Below, one piece after another: positions 44,070-53,557 of a DNA stretch of 64,000 bases. Where the stretch lies: contig NZ_JAJKFQ010000002.1 of the NCBI RefSeq assembly GCF_020966635.1, positions 1,054,001 through 1,118,000 on the forward strand, written 5' to 3'. How positions within the stretch are numbered: the stretch's first letter is position 1; every line of letters starts with the position of its first letter. The notes beneath the pieces were generated by a model. It was not told the DNA's origin, did no database searches, and was given only the letters and a program-made list of their open reading frames with translations. The position numbers and the translations under genes are program-made. The DNA comes from Stieleria sp. JC731. Its GTDB lineage: Bacteria > Planctomycetota > Planctomycetia > Pirellulales > Pirellulaceae.

Positions 44070-44825
44070 ATGAACAAATTCATTCGCTTCATCGCACTCG
44101 CAGCCATCACCGCTGGCGGTTTCGTCGCAACTGCCACGAATGGCTTTGCCGACGTTTACGAACTGCGGATCTACAAAACAAACGAAGGCAAACTCGATGC
44201 GTTGAACGCTCGGTTTCGTGACCACACCATGCGACTGTTCGAAAAGCATGGCATCCAATCGATGGGATACTGGGTACCGACCGATAAAGTCGACTCGCAA
44301 AACACGTTGATCTATGTGATCAAACACGCGAGCCGAGATGCGGCTAAAGAGTCATGGAAAAACTTCCTAGCGGATCCAGAATGGAAGAAAGCCGCTGCGG
44401 AATCCGGCGTCGGTTCGTTGGCAGAACGCCCGCAGTCAACCTACATGGAATTGACCGACTATTCACCCAACTACGAAAACGCGGAAGGCGATGACGACGA
44501 TGTTTTCGAACTGCGGATCTACAAAGCCGCCGAAGGAAAACTCGGAAAGCTTGATGCGCGTTTCCGCGATCACACGATCGACCTGTTTGCTAAACATGGC
44601 ATCAAGAACGTTGCCTATTGGCACCCCACCGATTCGCCCGAAAACGAAGACACGTTGATCTACATCATCGAACACGAAAGCACCGATGCCGCAAAGCAAT
44701 CTTGGAGTGCGTTCGGTTCGGATCCGCAGTGGAAGAAAGCTGCTGCGGAGTCTGGTGTAGGTAGACTGGCCGAACGCCCAACGTCGATTTACATGACGGC
44801 GACGGACTACTCACCGATCAAGTAG
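44070..44825 (+). CDS. Secreted tandem NIPSNAP-domain protein
   Basis: The 251-residue protein has a signal peptide (about residues 1-27, ending GFAD). Two NIPSNAP domains of about 105 residues each follow (VYELRIYKTNEGKLDALNARFRDHTMRLFEKHGI and VFELRIYKAAEGKLGKLDARFRDHTIDLFAKHGI). Each ends ALAERP-like (SLAERPQSTYME, RLAERPTSIYMT). The two copies are clearly an internal duplication. NIPSNAP domains are ferredoxin-like; their bacterial role is not known. It follows the terminator at 43903-43935, so it has its own promoter. Confidence 0.92.
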   Translation: MNKFIRFIALAAITAGGFVATATNGFADVYELRIYKTNEGKLDALNARFRDHTMRLFEKHGIQSMGYWVPTDKVDSQNTLIYVIKHASRDAAKESWKNFLADPEWKKAAAESGVGSLAERPQSTYMELTDYSPNYENAEGDDDDVFELRIYKAAEGKLGKLDARFRDHTIDLFAKHGIKNVAYWHPTDSPENEDTLIYIIEHESTDAAKQSWSAFGSDPQWKKAAAESGVGRLAERPTSIYMTATDYSPIK

Positions 44826-44876
44826 TTGCGAAACGGTTGAACCGGAACTGCTGTCGCTGGCTTTCCGAAATGAACG

Positions 44877-46232
44877 TTAGAAGCCGTATTGATCACCGCC
44901 ATCACGTTCGATGGCGGACAGTTGGTACATGTCTTGAATCAACTGAATATCACAGTCTCTTTGTTCCACCTTTCGTCGAGCGAACATTCGCTTTTGAGTG
45001 TTCACCATCACTTCGGCTGGCAACAGCGATTGCTGACCAAAGAGGCGGGCGTGGTTCACATAGCTGGGGACATTGGATGTCGCAAAGCCATACAGCATGC
45101 TGCAAACCCCGATCACCTTTCCTGTAAAGATGCTGGTGTTGATTGCAGTCTTGCTGTAGTCGCCCATGATGCAGCCTAGAAACTGCATGCCGGTCGCGAC
45201 CTTCTCACCGCCGTACTCGATGTTAATTTTGCCATAGGTGTTTTTAAGGTCGCTATTACAAGTCCCAGCACCCAGGTTGATCCAACTGCCCAGGTAGCTA
45301 TGCCCCAGGAATCCGTGGTGTTGTTTATTGGTGTAGGGTTCGATCACCGAAGCTTCGACTTCACCACCGATCTTCACTGTATGCCCCAAAGCGACACCGT
45401 CTTTCAGTGCCGCATGTTCGATCACGCGAGTCCCTACGCCGGCATAGACCGGACCAGATAGGTAACAAAATGGGCCGACGCTGACGCGATCATCCAGCAG
45501 GATTGGTCCTTCACTGGTATCGACGACCGCGTACTTTCCGATCGAGACTCCTTCGGCGACGAAGACGCCATCTTCTGTCTCGCTGTAGTTGCCTTTTTCC
45601 AGCCGATACGTCATCGCGTCCGGCATTTCTTTCATATGCCAAGCGACGACTTCGTGTGGCCAATTGAACGTCGGAAATTGATCCGCCGTAAATCCACCAT
45701 CAAGCTCTTTCAAATCATCGGCAATCGTCAACAGTTGCGATATCGTGGACTCACCGCTGAGCTTCACCAATTCATCAGTCGATCGTCGCGCCGGTTTCTT
45801 AAACGGTGAAGCGACTTTGTTGTCAGCTTTCGCAGCTGATGATTCTTTGATCGTACCAATCTTTGACGTTTCTGATGGGCCGAGTTTCGCGATCAAGACG
45901 ACACCGGATTCTGGACAGCGAATCACACCGCAGGCGTCTGACTTCGCAAGCTTTTCCAGCTGTCGCAAGGTCTGCACACGAGGAACGATCCGAGCATTGA
46001 CCAAGATCACGTCGCCAGATTTGACCGAGTCATCCGTTGGCGATTCCAAGCCTCCATCTAGCTTTTCCAGCGTTGATAAATACTGCCGGACTGAGACACG
46101 GATCTCGCCTGGAAGCTCACGCAACCAATCGATCAACTTGTAACTTGCACAGGTGATCGCATACGCGGGCCGCGCATAGGTGATCGGCTGCAGTTGGCTG
46201 ACAAATTGGTCTTCGAAACAGATCCACTTCAT
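44877..46232 (-). CDS. GlmU-like sugar nucleotidyltransferase with left-handed beta-helix
   Basis: The start is put at the ATG at 46232, giving 451 residues; the longer frame begins with GTG four codons earlier. The N-terminal half (RPAYAITCASYKLIDWL onward) is the divergent nucleotidyltransferase part of the alternative GlmU group found mainly in Bacteroidetes-type bacteria. The second half (about 225-400) is a left-handed beta-helix of hexapeptide repeats with GPFCYLSGPVYAGVGTRV, then HGFLGHSYLGSWINLGAGTCNSDLKNTYG. These match the acetyl-/uridylyltransferase type. By family it would make UDP-GlcNAc for wall or lipid A synthesis, but a related sugar-1-phosphate is possible. Confidence 0.85.
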   Translation of the reverse strand: MKWICFEDQFVSQLQPITYARPAYAITCASYKLIDWLRELPGEIRVSVRQYLSTLEKLDGGLESPTDDSVKSGDVILVNARIVPRVQTLRQLEKLAKSDACGVIRCPESGVVLIAKLGPSETSKIGTIKESSAAKADNKVASPFKKPARRSTDELVKLSGESTISQLLTIADDLKELDGGFTADQFPTFNWPHEVVAWHMKEMPDAMTYRLEKGNYSETEDGVFVAEGVSIGKYAVVDTSEGPILLDDRVSVGPFCYLSGPVYAGVGTRVIEHAALKDGVALGHTVKIGGEVEASVIEPYTNKQHHGFLGHSYLGSWINLGAGTCNSDLKNTYGKINIEYGGEKVATGMQFLGCIMGDYSKTAINTSIFTGKVIGVCSMLYGFATSNVPSYVNHARLFGQQSLLPAEVMVNTQKRMFARRKVEQRDCDIQLIQDMYQLSAIERDGGDQYGF

Positions 46233-46373
46233 CGCGTGTTTCACTTCGTCTCGTGTGCTGGTTGTATCGGTTACGCGAGTGTAACCGATATTTGATTGTC
46301 TTCCGATGTGGTTTTGTCACCAGTCCCTGACGTCGGTCGGTCATGGCTTTCTGGACGAATCTACCTTCTGGAT

Positions 46374-47513
46374 ATGTCCAGGCATGCCCTTTCTATCCGA
46401 CGGTACCGACGAGTCGTCATCACGGCTTTGCTGATCGGTACGCTTGCGCCGAAGCTGGGATTGGGTGATCAGCCGTCGGTTGATCAACTGTTGCGATCTC
46501 TAAAATCGAATTCTTATCAGACGCGTGCGCTCGCATCTGAACGTCTGCTCGGAATCGCTGAAACCGACAGTTCTGCGGCTAGAAACCTTGACGGCCAACT
46601 TGCAAAGCCAGTCGCTGACGGGGAAGAGCTGGAATATCGCCTTGCATTGATTCGGCTGAAACAGACGATTGAGCTGCGGCGAGCGAAACGATTCCGGGCG
46701 AAGTTTCTATACGAGCCTTTATCGACGACGGAGCGACCGATCGGTTGGGATCAGTTTCGACAGTTCGCTGGCGAAGACTTTGATGCAAGACTGACATTCG
46801 TCAAGATCACTGATTCTGACCATCGCTTTGGTGCTCGCTTGGTTTCACCCGATCAAGTCGAATGGCCCGACGAAGTCCCTTGCCGTCTTGGGCAAATGGA
46901 GTTCGTTCATTGGTGCAGTCTGCTGGCTCAACAGTCGAGCCGTTCGATTCAGTTGTCTGACCGTTGGACGATGTCGATCGCTGTCCTGCTTCGCAGTGAA
47001 GGCCAAGGTCCGCTTCTGACACGGGATTATGAGAAGGTCGTCTTCGCCCGGTTGGTCGAGAGCTATCTCAACGAAGCACCTGTTGATCTACAGGATCGAA
47101 TCTGTATCGGTATGCGATACGGTTGCCATCGAATGGTTGAATCCGACTGCCAACTCGTGCTGGCCGATCCGGAACAGTCGCCCGCCAGAATCGCGGTGGC
47201 TCTGTTGGCGTATTCAGCACTGTGCGAGAACGGTTTCACATCGGAAAGTCGGTTGCTTACACAATGGCTTGATCAGTATGCAAATGACAATCGCGTCGCC
47301 TACGTGTGGCGTTCAACAACTCCGGTCCAGAAGGTCATCCGAACACAGGTTCGCGATATCACCTTTGCCCTCCGAGTCCATCGCCAAGGTTTGAATCCAC
47401 GTTCGCTTGGATTGGAATCGATCCAAGCCCATCGGCGATTGATCTATCAACCCTACACGGTTGGCTTTGAATCCGAAGCAGATCGACTTGCGGTTTATGA
47501 GTCGATTGAGTGA
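46374..47513 (+). CDS. Hypothetical secreted protein
   Basis: No family was recognised. From ATG 46374 the protein has 379 residues and begins with a signal peptide (SIRRYRRVVITALLIGTLAPKLGLGDQ). A TTG at 46296 would add 26 residues of no clear value. The first 60 mature residues (SVDQLLRSLKSNSYQTRALASERLL) look like a HEAT-type helical pair of the kind planctomycetes attach to exported proteins. The rest is helical and rich in Arg and Leu. It converges with the next gene. Confidence 0.75.
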   Translation: MSRHALSIRRYRRVVITALLIGTLAPKLGLGDQPSVDQLLRSLKSNSYQTRALASERLLGIAETDSSAARNLDGQLAKPVADGEELEYRLALIRLKQTIELRRAKRFRAKFLYEPLSTTERPIGWDQFRQFAGEDFDARLTFVKITDSDHRFGARLVSPDQVEWPDEVPCRLGQMEFVHWCSLLAQQSSRSIQLSDRWTMSIAVLLRSEGQGPLLTRDYEKVVFARLVESYLNEAPVDLQDRICIGMRYGCHRMVESDCQLVLADPEQSPARIAVALLAYSALCENGFTSESRLLTQWLDQYANDNRVAYVWRSTTPVQKVIRTQVRDITFALRVHRQGLNPRSLGLESIQAHRRLIYQPYTVGFESEADRLAVYESIE

Positions 47514-47536
47514 TTGGTGAGTTGCAGAGAGTACCC

Positions 47537-47553
47537 ATCACAGTCCCTGTGAT
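47537..47553. terminator. Small hairpin between convergent genes
   Basis: ATCACAG (47537-47543) and CTGTGAT (47547-47553) form a perfect 7-bp stem with a 3-base loop, in the 61-bp gap between convergent stops. There is no T tract, so the role as terminator is weak. Confidence 0.3.
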
Positions 47554-47574
47554 GTCGCGAGCTTTAGCTGACTG

Positions 47575-48351
47575 CTAGAGAATGCTCTCGGCAACCAAAC
47601 GTTCGTGGAATGGTGTCACGACTTCGACATACCACTCACTGGTTCCTTTGTCTTTGTGAACCAGGTATTCCAATTCGATTCGCAGTCGGTATGGATTCTT
47701 AGAGTGGTCTGCGGCAAGGATCACTTCGGCCTTCTGTCGCCCGTAGTGGTTGTAAACGCGAACCGGACGCCACAACACCCAATCGTGATCGGGTGAATAT
47801 TTCACCAAGTCAGAGACTGTGGAATCCTCTGGCTCGTACGAGTCGTTCCCGGAACGCAACATTTCAGCTTCTCGCTTTTTCCGCTCGTTCTCGTAGTGAA
47901 TCTCCAAAGGCATCGTTTTCAGGTAACGATTGACGTAACTCTTTTGCAATTCGTTTGCATAGATCGAATTGCCGCTGCTTGCCACTCGGACAAATTGGCG
48001 AGCAAAGTACTCTGCTTGATTCCCAAGGGTTTGGTACTTTGATCCGTAGCGTGCCAAGCTGAAGGCACAGAAGAAACACGACAAGATGATCGCCCATCTC
48101 GCGGCGCTAGTGCCGACCGGAACGACATCACCAAGCTCGGGACGTGTTTTTCGAAGTGCGATCAGAGCGAACAGAATTGCCAAGACGCCAACTGCCAGCA
48201 TGGGCAGTGCGACGGTAGCGAAACCGCTAATCAAAGCCAAAATCAGGGCGATAAAGCCAGAAATGCGTAGCGGTGTGCCTGGAGACTCGTATCCAGCTTC
48301 GCTACTCATTACCGCGCCGAGCGTCCGTGGGGATGTCGAATCGGTCGTCAT
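47575..48351 (-). CDS. Hypothetical membrane protein
   Basis: The 258-residue protein has three hydrophobic helices in its first 110 residues (ISGFIALILALISGFATVALPMLAVGVLAILFALIAL and WAIILSCFFCAFSLARYG), a layout like DUF4190 proteins. A soluble region of about 145 residues follows, rich in Tyr, Glu and Arg, probably outside the membrane. No catalytic motif is seen. It is the only gene between the secreted protein and lpxB, with 281 bp of sequence before lpxB in which I saw nothing further. Confidence 0.75.
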   Translation of the reverse strand: MTTDSTSPRTLGAVMSSEAGYESPGTPLRISGFIALILALISGFATVALPMLAVGVLAILFALIALRKTRPELGDVVPVGTSAARWAIILSCFFCAFSLARYGSKYQTLGNQAEYFARQFVRVASSGNSIYANELQKSYVNRYLKTMPLEIHYENERKKREAEMLRSGNDSYEPEDSTVSDLVKYSPDHDWVLWRPVRVYNHYGRQKAEVILAADHSKNPYRLRIELEYLVHKDKGTSEWYVEVVTPFHERLVAESIL

Positions 48352-48632
48352 CGGGAGGTGATCTAAAAAAGGGCAGTAATTCGAATAGAAATCAGGTCGG
48401 ATCCCGAAATGCGGTGGAAATGCAGTTCCGGATCAGAAACGTACGCAAATCAGCGGCATTTGGTTTGATGCCAGGTATCGAAATTTGCCCGATTTCACGT
48501 CCGAATCACTGTTTTCACAGCTGAACCACAACTGATTCACTGTGGAATCGCAGTTCGCGGTGGATATCAAGTCCCCCCCGAATGCCAGCGTTCCGTTGGC
48601 GTTGAAAATCTGGATCGACTAAAGGACGGCGA

Positions 48633-49847
48633 CTACGCCACCCGTTTTACGATCGTGGCGTTGGAATCCGACTCGCCAAGAAGTTCCAGCAACTTTTCCG
48701 CTGCTCGGTTGCTGGCCCCGGTTTGAGCGTACCGGTCGCAGAGACGATCGAGCTGCTGCCGCCGTTCTTCCAGTAAAGTGTTGTCAGAAAGCAGTCGGCC
48801 GATTTGATCGACAAGGAATCGAACCGCTGGGCGAGGATTGCCCACGCTGATCAGCTCCGGAAACGGTCGAGATCGGCTACCCGAATCGGGCATCAAGTTC
48901 GGCAACGTGACGCTATCGACTTTGACAACGCAGCGTCCGAAGGCGTAAAGGAATCGCCCCACTCGATACATCACAACCGCCGGAGTACGACGGGCCATCA
49001 GTTCTAAACTGACCGAGCCACTAACCATCATCGCACAACGTGACTGATCGACGATTTCGCTGGTGGCTCCTTGATAGAAATCGATTGGCAAGTGACGTCC
49101 AGTCGATTCGACAAATCGATCGTATTCGCTTTTACAAAATTGGAAGTGTTTGTCACGGTACGCCGCGACGGCAAACCGAGTTTCCGGATGCCACTGGCTC
49201 AATTCTGCGATCGCCTGCAGCATCACCGGCCAATTGCCGTTCACTTCGGCTGTGCGCGAACCTGGCAACACCGCCACTGTTGGCGATTCTCCGGCGGATC
49301 GCTTGATCGATTGAACCGTTTGCGAATCCAATTCGGCTCGATCGACAGCATCAAAAAATGGATGCCCGACGAAGGTCGTTGGGATTTGATGACGCGAGAA
49401 AAACTCTTGTTCGATCGGAAGCACCGCCAGCACGTGGTCGACGGTGGCTTTCATCTTTCGAATCCGCCAGGATGCCCAGGCCCATAGCTGAGGCGGGCAG
49501 TAGTAATAAACCGGGATGCCGTATTTCTTTGCCCGTTTGGCGATGTGCCAATTGAATCCTGGAAAGTCCACCAACACGACCGCATCGATTTGGCCGCTGG
49601 CGAAGATCGCTTCGGCTTGATCGACAAAGCGAAAGAATTCGCGGAGCTTCGGCAGCACCTCTAAGATGCCAACGACGGCGTGCTCGGTTAAATCCAAGTC
49701 AATCTGACAGCCGACATTTCGCATTTCTCGACCGCCGAACCCGCGCACACAAATGTCCGGCTGACGCTCACGCATCGCCTCGATCAAGTGGGCCGCATGC
49801 TCGTCACCGCTGGGTTCACCGACGGAGAAAAAGATGGTTTTGCTCAT
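48633..49847 (-). CDS. lpxB: Lipid-A-disaccharide synthase
   Basis: The 404-residue protein opens with IFFSVGEPSGDEHAAHLIEAM, which is the LpxB signature. FGGREMRNVGCQ, VVLVDFPGFNWHIAKRAKKYGIPVYYYCPPQLWAW, AVLPFE-like AVLPIEQEFF, and GSRTAEVNGNWPVMLQA follow in the family's order. Length is a little above average (about 380). It joins UDP-2,3-diacylglucosamine and lipid X in lipid A synthesis. It follows pepA by 92 bp on the same strand. Its presence supports a Gram-negative type outer membrane in this planctomycete. Confidence 0.95.
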   Translation of the reverse strand: MSKTIFFSVGEPSGDEHAAHLIEAMRERQPDICVRGFGGREMRNVGCQIDLDLTEHAVVGILEVLPKLREFFRFVDQAEAIFASGQIDAVVLVDFPGFNWHIAKRAKKYGIPVYYYCPPQLWAWASWRIRKMKATVDHVLAVLPIEQEFFSRHQIPTTFVGHPFFDAVDRAELDSQTVQSIKRSAGESPTVAVLPGSRTAEVNGNWPVMLQAIAELSQWHPETRFAVAAYRDKHFQFCKSEYDRFVESTGRHLPIDFYQGATSEIVDQSRCAMMVSGSVSLELMARRTPAVVMYRVGRFLYAFGRCVVKVDSVTLPNLMPDSGSRSRPFPELISVGNPRPAVRFLVDQIGRLLSDNTLLEERRQQLDRLCDRYAQTGASNRAAEKLLELLGESDSNATIVKRVA

Positions 49848-49939
49848 GCTTGCCTTGGATAAAGCAAGCTGTGCAGAACGTCAAGATAAACTAGGCAAAA
49901 CAGTTAACTCGGTGAACCCGAGCGAACTGCGGGCGATCA

Positions 49940-51457
49940 CTACAGCGATTCGACCCAACGCAGCAGCGTGCGGACGTAAACACCGGTCGCGCCTGCATCA
50001 CGGAACGGCTTGGGGCTATCGGAGAAGGCAGGACCGGCGATATCGAGGTGAACCCAAGGGGTTTTGTCGACAAAGTTTTCCAAGAACTTTGCGGCAGTGA
50101 TCGCACCACCCCAACGCCCTTCGCCAATGTTCTTGATGTCGGCAACTTTGCTTTTCACCTTTTCGTCGTAAAGCGGAAGCATCGGAAGTTGCCAAAGCAG
50201 TTCGCCTTCAACTTTTGCCGCCGCGAAAACTTGATCGGCGACGCTTTGATCGTTCGTCATCAGTCCCGCGACTTCGTTGCCAAGTGCGACCATGCAAGCA
50301 CCAGTCAAGGTTGCCAAGTCGATCATCGCGGATGGCTTGTAAGAAATCGCGACGTTCAGTGCATCGGCCAGTACGACGCGACCTTCGGCATCCGTATTAA
50401 GAATTTCGATCGTCTTGCCGCTGCGCGTTTTGATCACGTCGCCAAGTTTGTAGCTGGAGCCGTTGACCATGTTTTCGGCGAGACCACAAACGGCTACCAC
50501 GTTGCGTTTGACACCCAGTTTTGCGATCGCGTTCATGGCTCCGATCACAGTCGCGGCGCCACCCATGTCGCACTTCATGTCGATCATTCCGTCACTGGGT
50601 TTGAGCGACAGACCACCGCTATCGAAGGTCACGCCTTTGCCGACCAAGGCGACCGGGGCTTCACCTTCGGCACCCCCGTTGTATCGCAAGATGACCAATC
50701 GAGGTGGCTTATCGCTACCACCGCCAACCGCCAGGATTGATCGACAGTTCTCCTCGGCCAGCTTCTTTTCGTCCCAGATCTCGCATTCGATCTGATTGCC
50801 AGCAGACATTTCGGCGATGATCTCGGCGAATGATTCCGGGTAGATCGCCGAAGCCGGCTCGTTGACCAGTCGCCGAGTCAAATTGATTGACTGCCCCACG
50901 ACGGTACCACGATTGATGGCGGCATCATCGAGCGCCGAGAACGTGATAGTTTCAGGCACATTGATCGCCACTTTGGAACGATAAATCGCTTGGCCTTCCA
51001 AGGCATACAGGGCTCCCGAAACGATTGCATCGTATGCCGACTTGTCAAAGCACTCGCCCAGCGCGACGAACAGTTTCTCGTGCGGTTTGCCAACCAGGGA
51101 ACGAAGCGCTTGACTGGTTATCCTGAATGCCAATTCGCGGTTTGCATCTTTGTCCTGTTTGACCTTCCCTAGTCCGATGACGAGAACCAGTTTTGGGCCA
51201 TCTTCACTGGGTCCAGCCAACAGCATGGTTTCGCCTTCGTCACTGGAAAGCTTCCCCGCATCCCGCAGCCGCTCGATCGCATGGCCGATTTTTTCATCAA
51301 TCAACGCTGCGGTGGGGCTCAGTGCTACACCATCGCTGACGCCGACAATCGCGACATCGCAAGGCTCATCAGCACCCGGATTGGCGGTCAAGATTGTGGG
51401 TTGGGGCAATTGCCCCAGGAGAGATTTCCGTTGAGACTGTGACGAACTTTCCGACAT
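49940..51457 (-). CDS. pepA: Leucyl aminopeptidase, M17 family
   Basis: From the ATG at 51457 the protein has 505 residues; a TTG four codons earlier is less likely. The M17 signature NTDAEGRVVLADAL and the metal-site motif VGKGVTFDSGGLSLKPSDGMIDMKCDMGGAATV are present. The N-terminal macro-like domain is also present. The enzyme forms a hexamer with two metals per chain and removes N-terminal Leu and other residues in the cytoplasm. It diverges from the UbiD-like gene and precedes lpxB. Confidence 0.96.
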   Translation of the reverse strand: MSESSSQSQRKSLLGQLPQPTILTANPGADEPCDVAIVGVSDGVALSPTAALIDEKIGHAIERLRDAGKLSSDEGETMLLAGPSEDGPKLVLVIGLGKVKQDKDANRELAFRITSQALRSLVGKPHEKLFVALGECFDKSAYDAIVSGALYALEGQAIYRSKVAINVPETITFSALDDAAINRGTVVGQSINLTRRLVNEPASAIYPESFAEIIAEMSAGNQIECEIWDEKKLAEENCRSILAVGGGSDKPPRLVILRYNGGAEGEAPVALVGKGVTFDSGGLSLKPSDGMIDMKCDMGGAATVIGAMNAIAKLGVKRNVVAVCGLAENMVNGSSYKLGDVIKTRSGKTIEILNTDAEGRVVLADALNVAISYKPSAMIDLATLTGACMVALGNEVAGLMTNDQSVADQVFAAAKVEGELLWQLPMLPLYDEKVKSKVADIKNIGEGRWGGAITAAKFLENFVDKTPWVHLDIAGPAFSDSPKPFRDAGATGVYVRTLLRWVESL

Positions 51458-51581
51458 AAGATGATTCAACAGTGATTTTGTATTCGGTTTGTGCTCAACC
51501 GATCAACACGAGCGGTGGCATTTCCCACCGTTGGTTTTCGCAACAAACCTTGGTTTCCAGTTCAATAGTTTACCGGCCGTC

Positions 51582-53411
51582 ATGAAGCACCGCAGTACCC
51601 GAGACACGGTTAACGATCTACGATCCGGTGGCTATTTAATCGAAGTCACCGACGCGGTCGATCCTAACCTGGAAATGGCCGAGATCCAACGCCGTGTCTA
51701 TGCCAATCAAGGACCTGCGGTCTTGTTTCGCAATCCAATTGGGACTGCATTCCCGATGGTTTCGAACCTATTCGGATCGATCGAACAAGCTCGTTACCTG
51801 TTCCGTGACACTTTGGAATCCGTACGGAGGCTGATCGAAGTCAAACTGGATCCGTCCGCGATTGCGAAGCGTCCACTGCGGTATGCGGGAGTGCCCTGGA
51901 CGGCGACCAAGATGCTTCCCAAGTTCGTTCGTCGCGGAGCCGTTTGCGAACATCGATGCCAGATCGCCGACCTGCCGATGATGAAGTCGTGGCCGGATGA
52001 CGGCGGTGCTTTCGTTACCCTACCGCAGGTCCTTAGCAGCGATCCAGACGCCCCCAAGAACTTGATGAAAGTCAACTTGGGTATGTATCGAGTCCAGCTC
52101 TCTGGCAACGAATACGCCGGTGACGAAACCGGTTTGCACTACCAAATCCATCGCGGCATCGGTGTTCATCACAAACGCGCCTTAGAAAAGTCGCAGCCAC
52201 TTGATGTCGCGGTGACCGTTGGCGGATCGCCCGCGATGACGTTGGCCGCTGTTATGCCACTTCCCGAAGGCCTTACCGAGCTAACCTTTGCAGGGGCCTT
52301 GTCGGGTCGGCGTGTGGGATTGGTCCGAGGTGACCACGCACCCGTCTATGGTGACGCCGATTTCGCGATCGTCGGAACCATCGATCCGAACGAGACAAAA
52401 CCGGAAGGCCCGTTTGGCGATCACTTGGGCTATTACAGTTTGCAGCATCCGTTTCCCGTCTTGAAAGTCAAACACGTTTGGCATCGCAAAGACGCGATCT
52501 GGCCTTTCACCGTTGTCGGGCGGCCGCCCCAAGAAGACACGACTTTCGGCCAATTGATTCATGAATTGACCGACCCCATCATCCCGACGGTGATCCCTGG
52601 CGTCAAAGCCGTGCATGCGGTCGATGCGGCCGGCGTTCACCCGCTGCTGTTGGCGATCGGAAGTGAACGCTACATGCCGTATTTAAAGGAAACATCGCCG
52701 CAAGAATTGCTAACCCAATCGAACGCCATCCTGGGCAACGGACAACTGTCGCTAGCGAAATACCTGATCATCGTTGATGACCCGCTGGACGAATTAAAAA
52801 TTCACGACATCGCATCGTTTCTTCAATACGCACTCTGTCGAATCGACCCGGCTCGTGATTTGCATTTTCAAACGCAAACGACCATCGATACCCTCGACTA
52901 TAGCGGTGAAGGATTTAACCGCGGTTCGAAAGTTGTTATCGCTGCAGCTGGCAGCCCGAAACGTGAACTGCCAACAGAGATCCCTAGCTCACTTCAATTG
53001 CCCAGTGGGTTTCGAAATCCTCAAGTCGCCCTCCCAGGTGTGTTGGTCATCCAAAGCGATGCCTACGATTCGCAATCGGGTCGTGATGACATCCAACGTT
53101 TTTGCGACGCGTTCAACCGCGAAAGTCCGATCAGTCGTTTCCCGCTTGTAACGATCGTCGACGACAGCGATTTTGCGACGCGAAACGTACAGAATTGGTT
53201 GTGGACAACATTTACGCGTAGCAATCCTGCCACGGATGTCTTCGGCATCGACAGCCAAACGGTTGCCAAGCACTGGGGTTGCCACGGAAGCATCGTGATT
53301 GATGCGCGCTTTAAACCTTGGCAAGCGCCTGGATTGATCGAAGACAACGAGACCATGAAAAAGGTTGACGCGCTCGCTTCACGTGGTGGGCCGCTGGCCA
53401 AGTACCTTTAG
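51582..53411 (+). CDS. UbiD-family decarboxylase
   Basis: From ATG 51582 the protein has 609 residues; a longer frame begins at 51489 but those 31 residues do not fit. UbiD features are GPAVLFRNPIGTAFPMVSNLFG, the NLGMYRVQL stretch, HYQIHRGIGVHH, EGPFGDHLGYYS with the glutamate/aspartate catalytic region, and HPFPVLKVKHVWHRKDAIWPFTVVGRPPQEDT. These enzymes use prenylated FMN and need a UbiX partner, not seen here. It is longer than E. coli UbiD (about 497 residues), as in a planctomycete subgroup. It may act in menaquinone or aromatic acid metabolism. The stop codon falls inside intergenic element copy B. Confidence 0.9.
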   Translation: MKHRSTRDTVNDLRSGGYLIEVTDAVDPNLEMAEIQRRVYANQGPAVLFRNPIGTAFPMVSNLFGSIEQARYLFRDTLESVRRLIEVKLDPSAIAKRPLRYAGVPWTATKMLPKFVRRGAVCEHRCQIADLPMMKSWPDDGGAFVTLPQVLSSDPDAPKNLMKVNLGMYRVQLSGNEYAGDETGLHYQIHRGIGVHHKRALEKSQPLDVAVTVGGSPAMTLAAVMPLPEGLTELTFAGALSGRRVGLVRGDHAPVYGDADFAIVGTIDPNETKPEGPFGDHLGYYSLQHPFPVLKVKHVWHRKDAIWPFTVVGRPPQEDTTFGQLIHELTDPIIPTVIPGVKAVHAVDAAGVHPLLLAIGSERYMPYLKETSPQELLTQSNAILGNGQLSLAKYLIIVDDPLDELKIHDIASFLQYALCRIDPARDLHFQTQTTIDTLDYSGEGFNRGSKVVIAAAGSPKRELPTEIPSSLQLPSGFRNPQVALPGVLVIQSDAYDSQSGRDDIQRFCDAFNRESPISRFPLVTIVDDSDFATRNVQNWLWTTFTRSNPATDVFGIDSQTVAKHWGCHGSIVIDARFKPWQAPGLIEDNETMKKVDALASRGGPLAKYL

Positions 53412-53551
53412 CGACCTGTTGAGTTTCAGGTTTGATCTCTCGCAATGTCGCCCCGGACGACACAATACCGGCGGGAAAGAACGCTACCTTTACGGAGTGA
53501 AGGGCGACAATAGAAAATCAACAAGATAACACTGTCCTCCAACGAACCCAT
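53407..53551. repeat. Intergenic element, copy B (partner at 4404-4551)
   Basis: The element shares with copy A the blocks TTTAGCGACCTGT (53407-53419), CAGGTTTG, a 17-mer (53471-53487) and GAAAATC followed by ACA (53513-53523), in the same order and spacing. It overlaps the end of the UbiD-like gene and ends just before the GTG of the SDR gene. Both copies therefore sit between genes and before non-ATG starts. Confidence 0.65.
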
Positions 53552-53557
53552 GCACCT

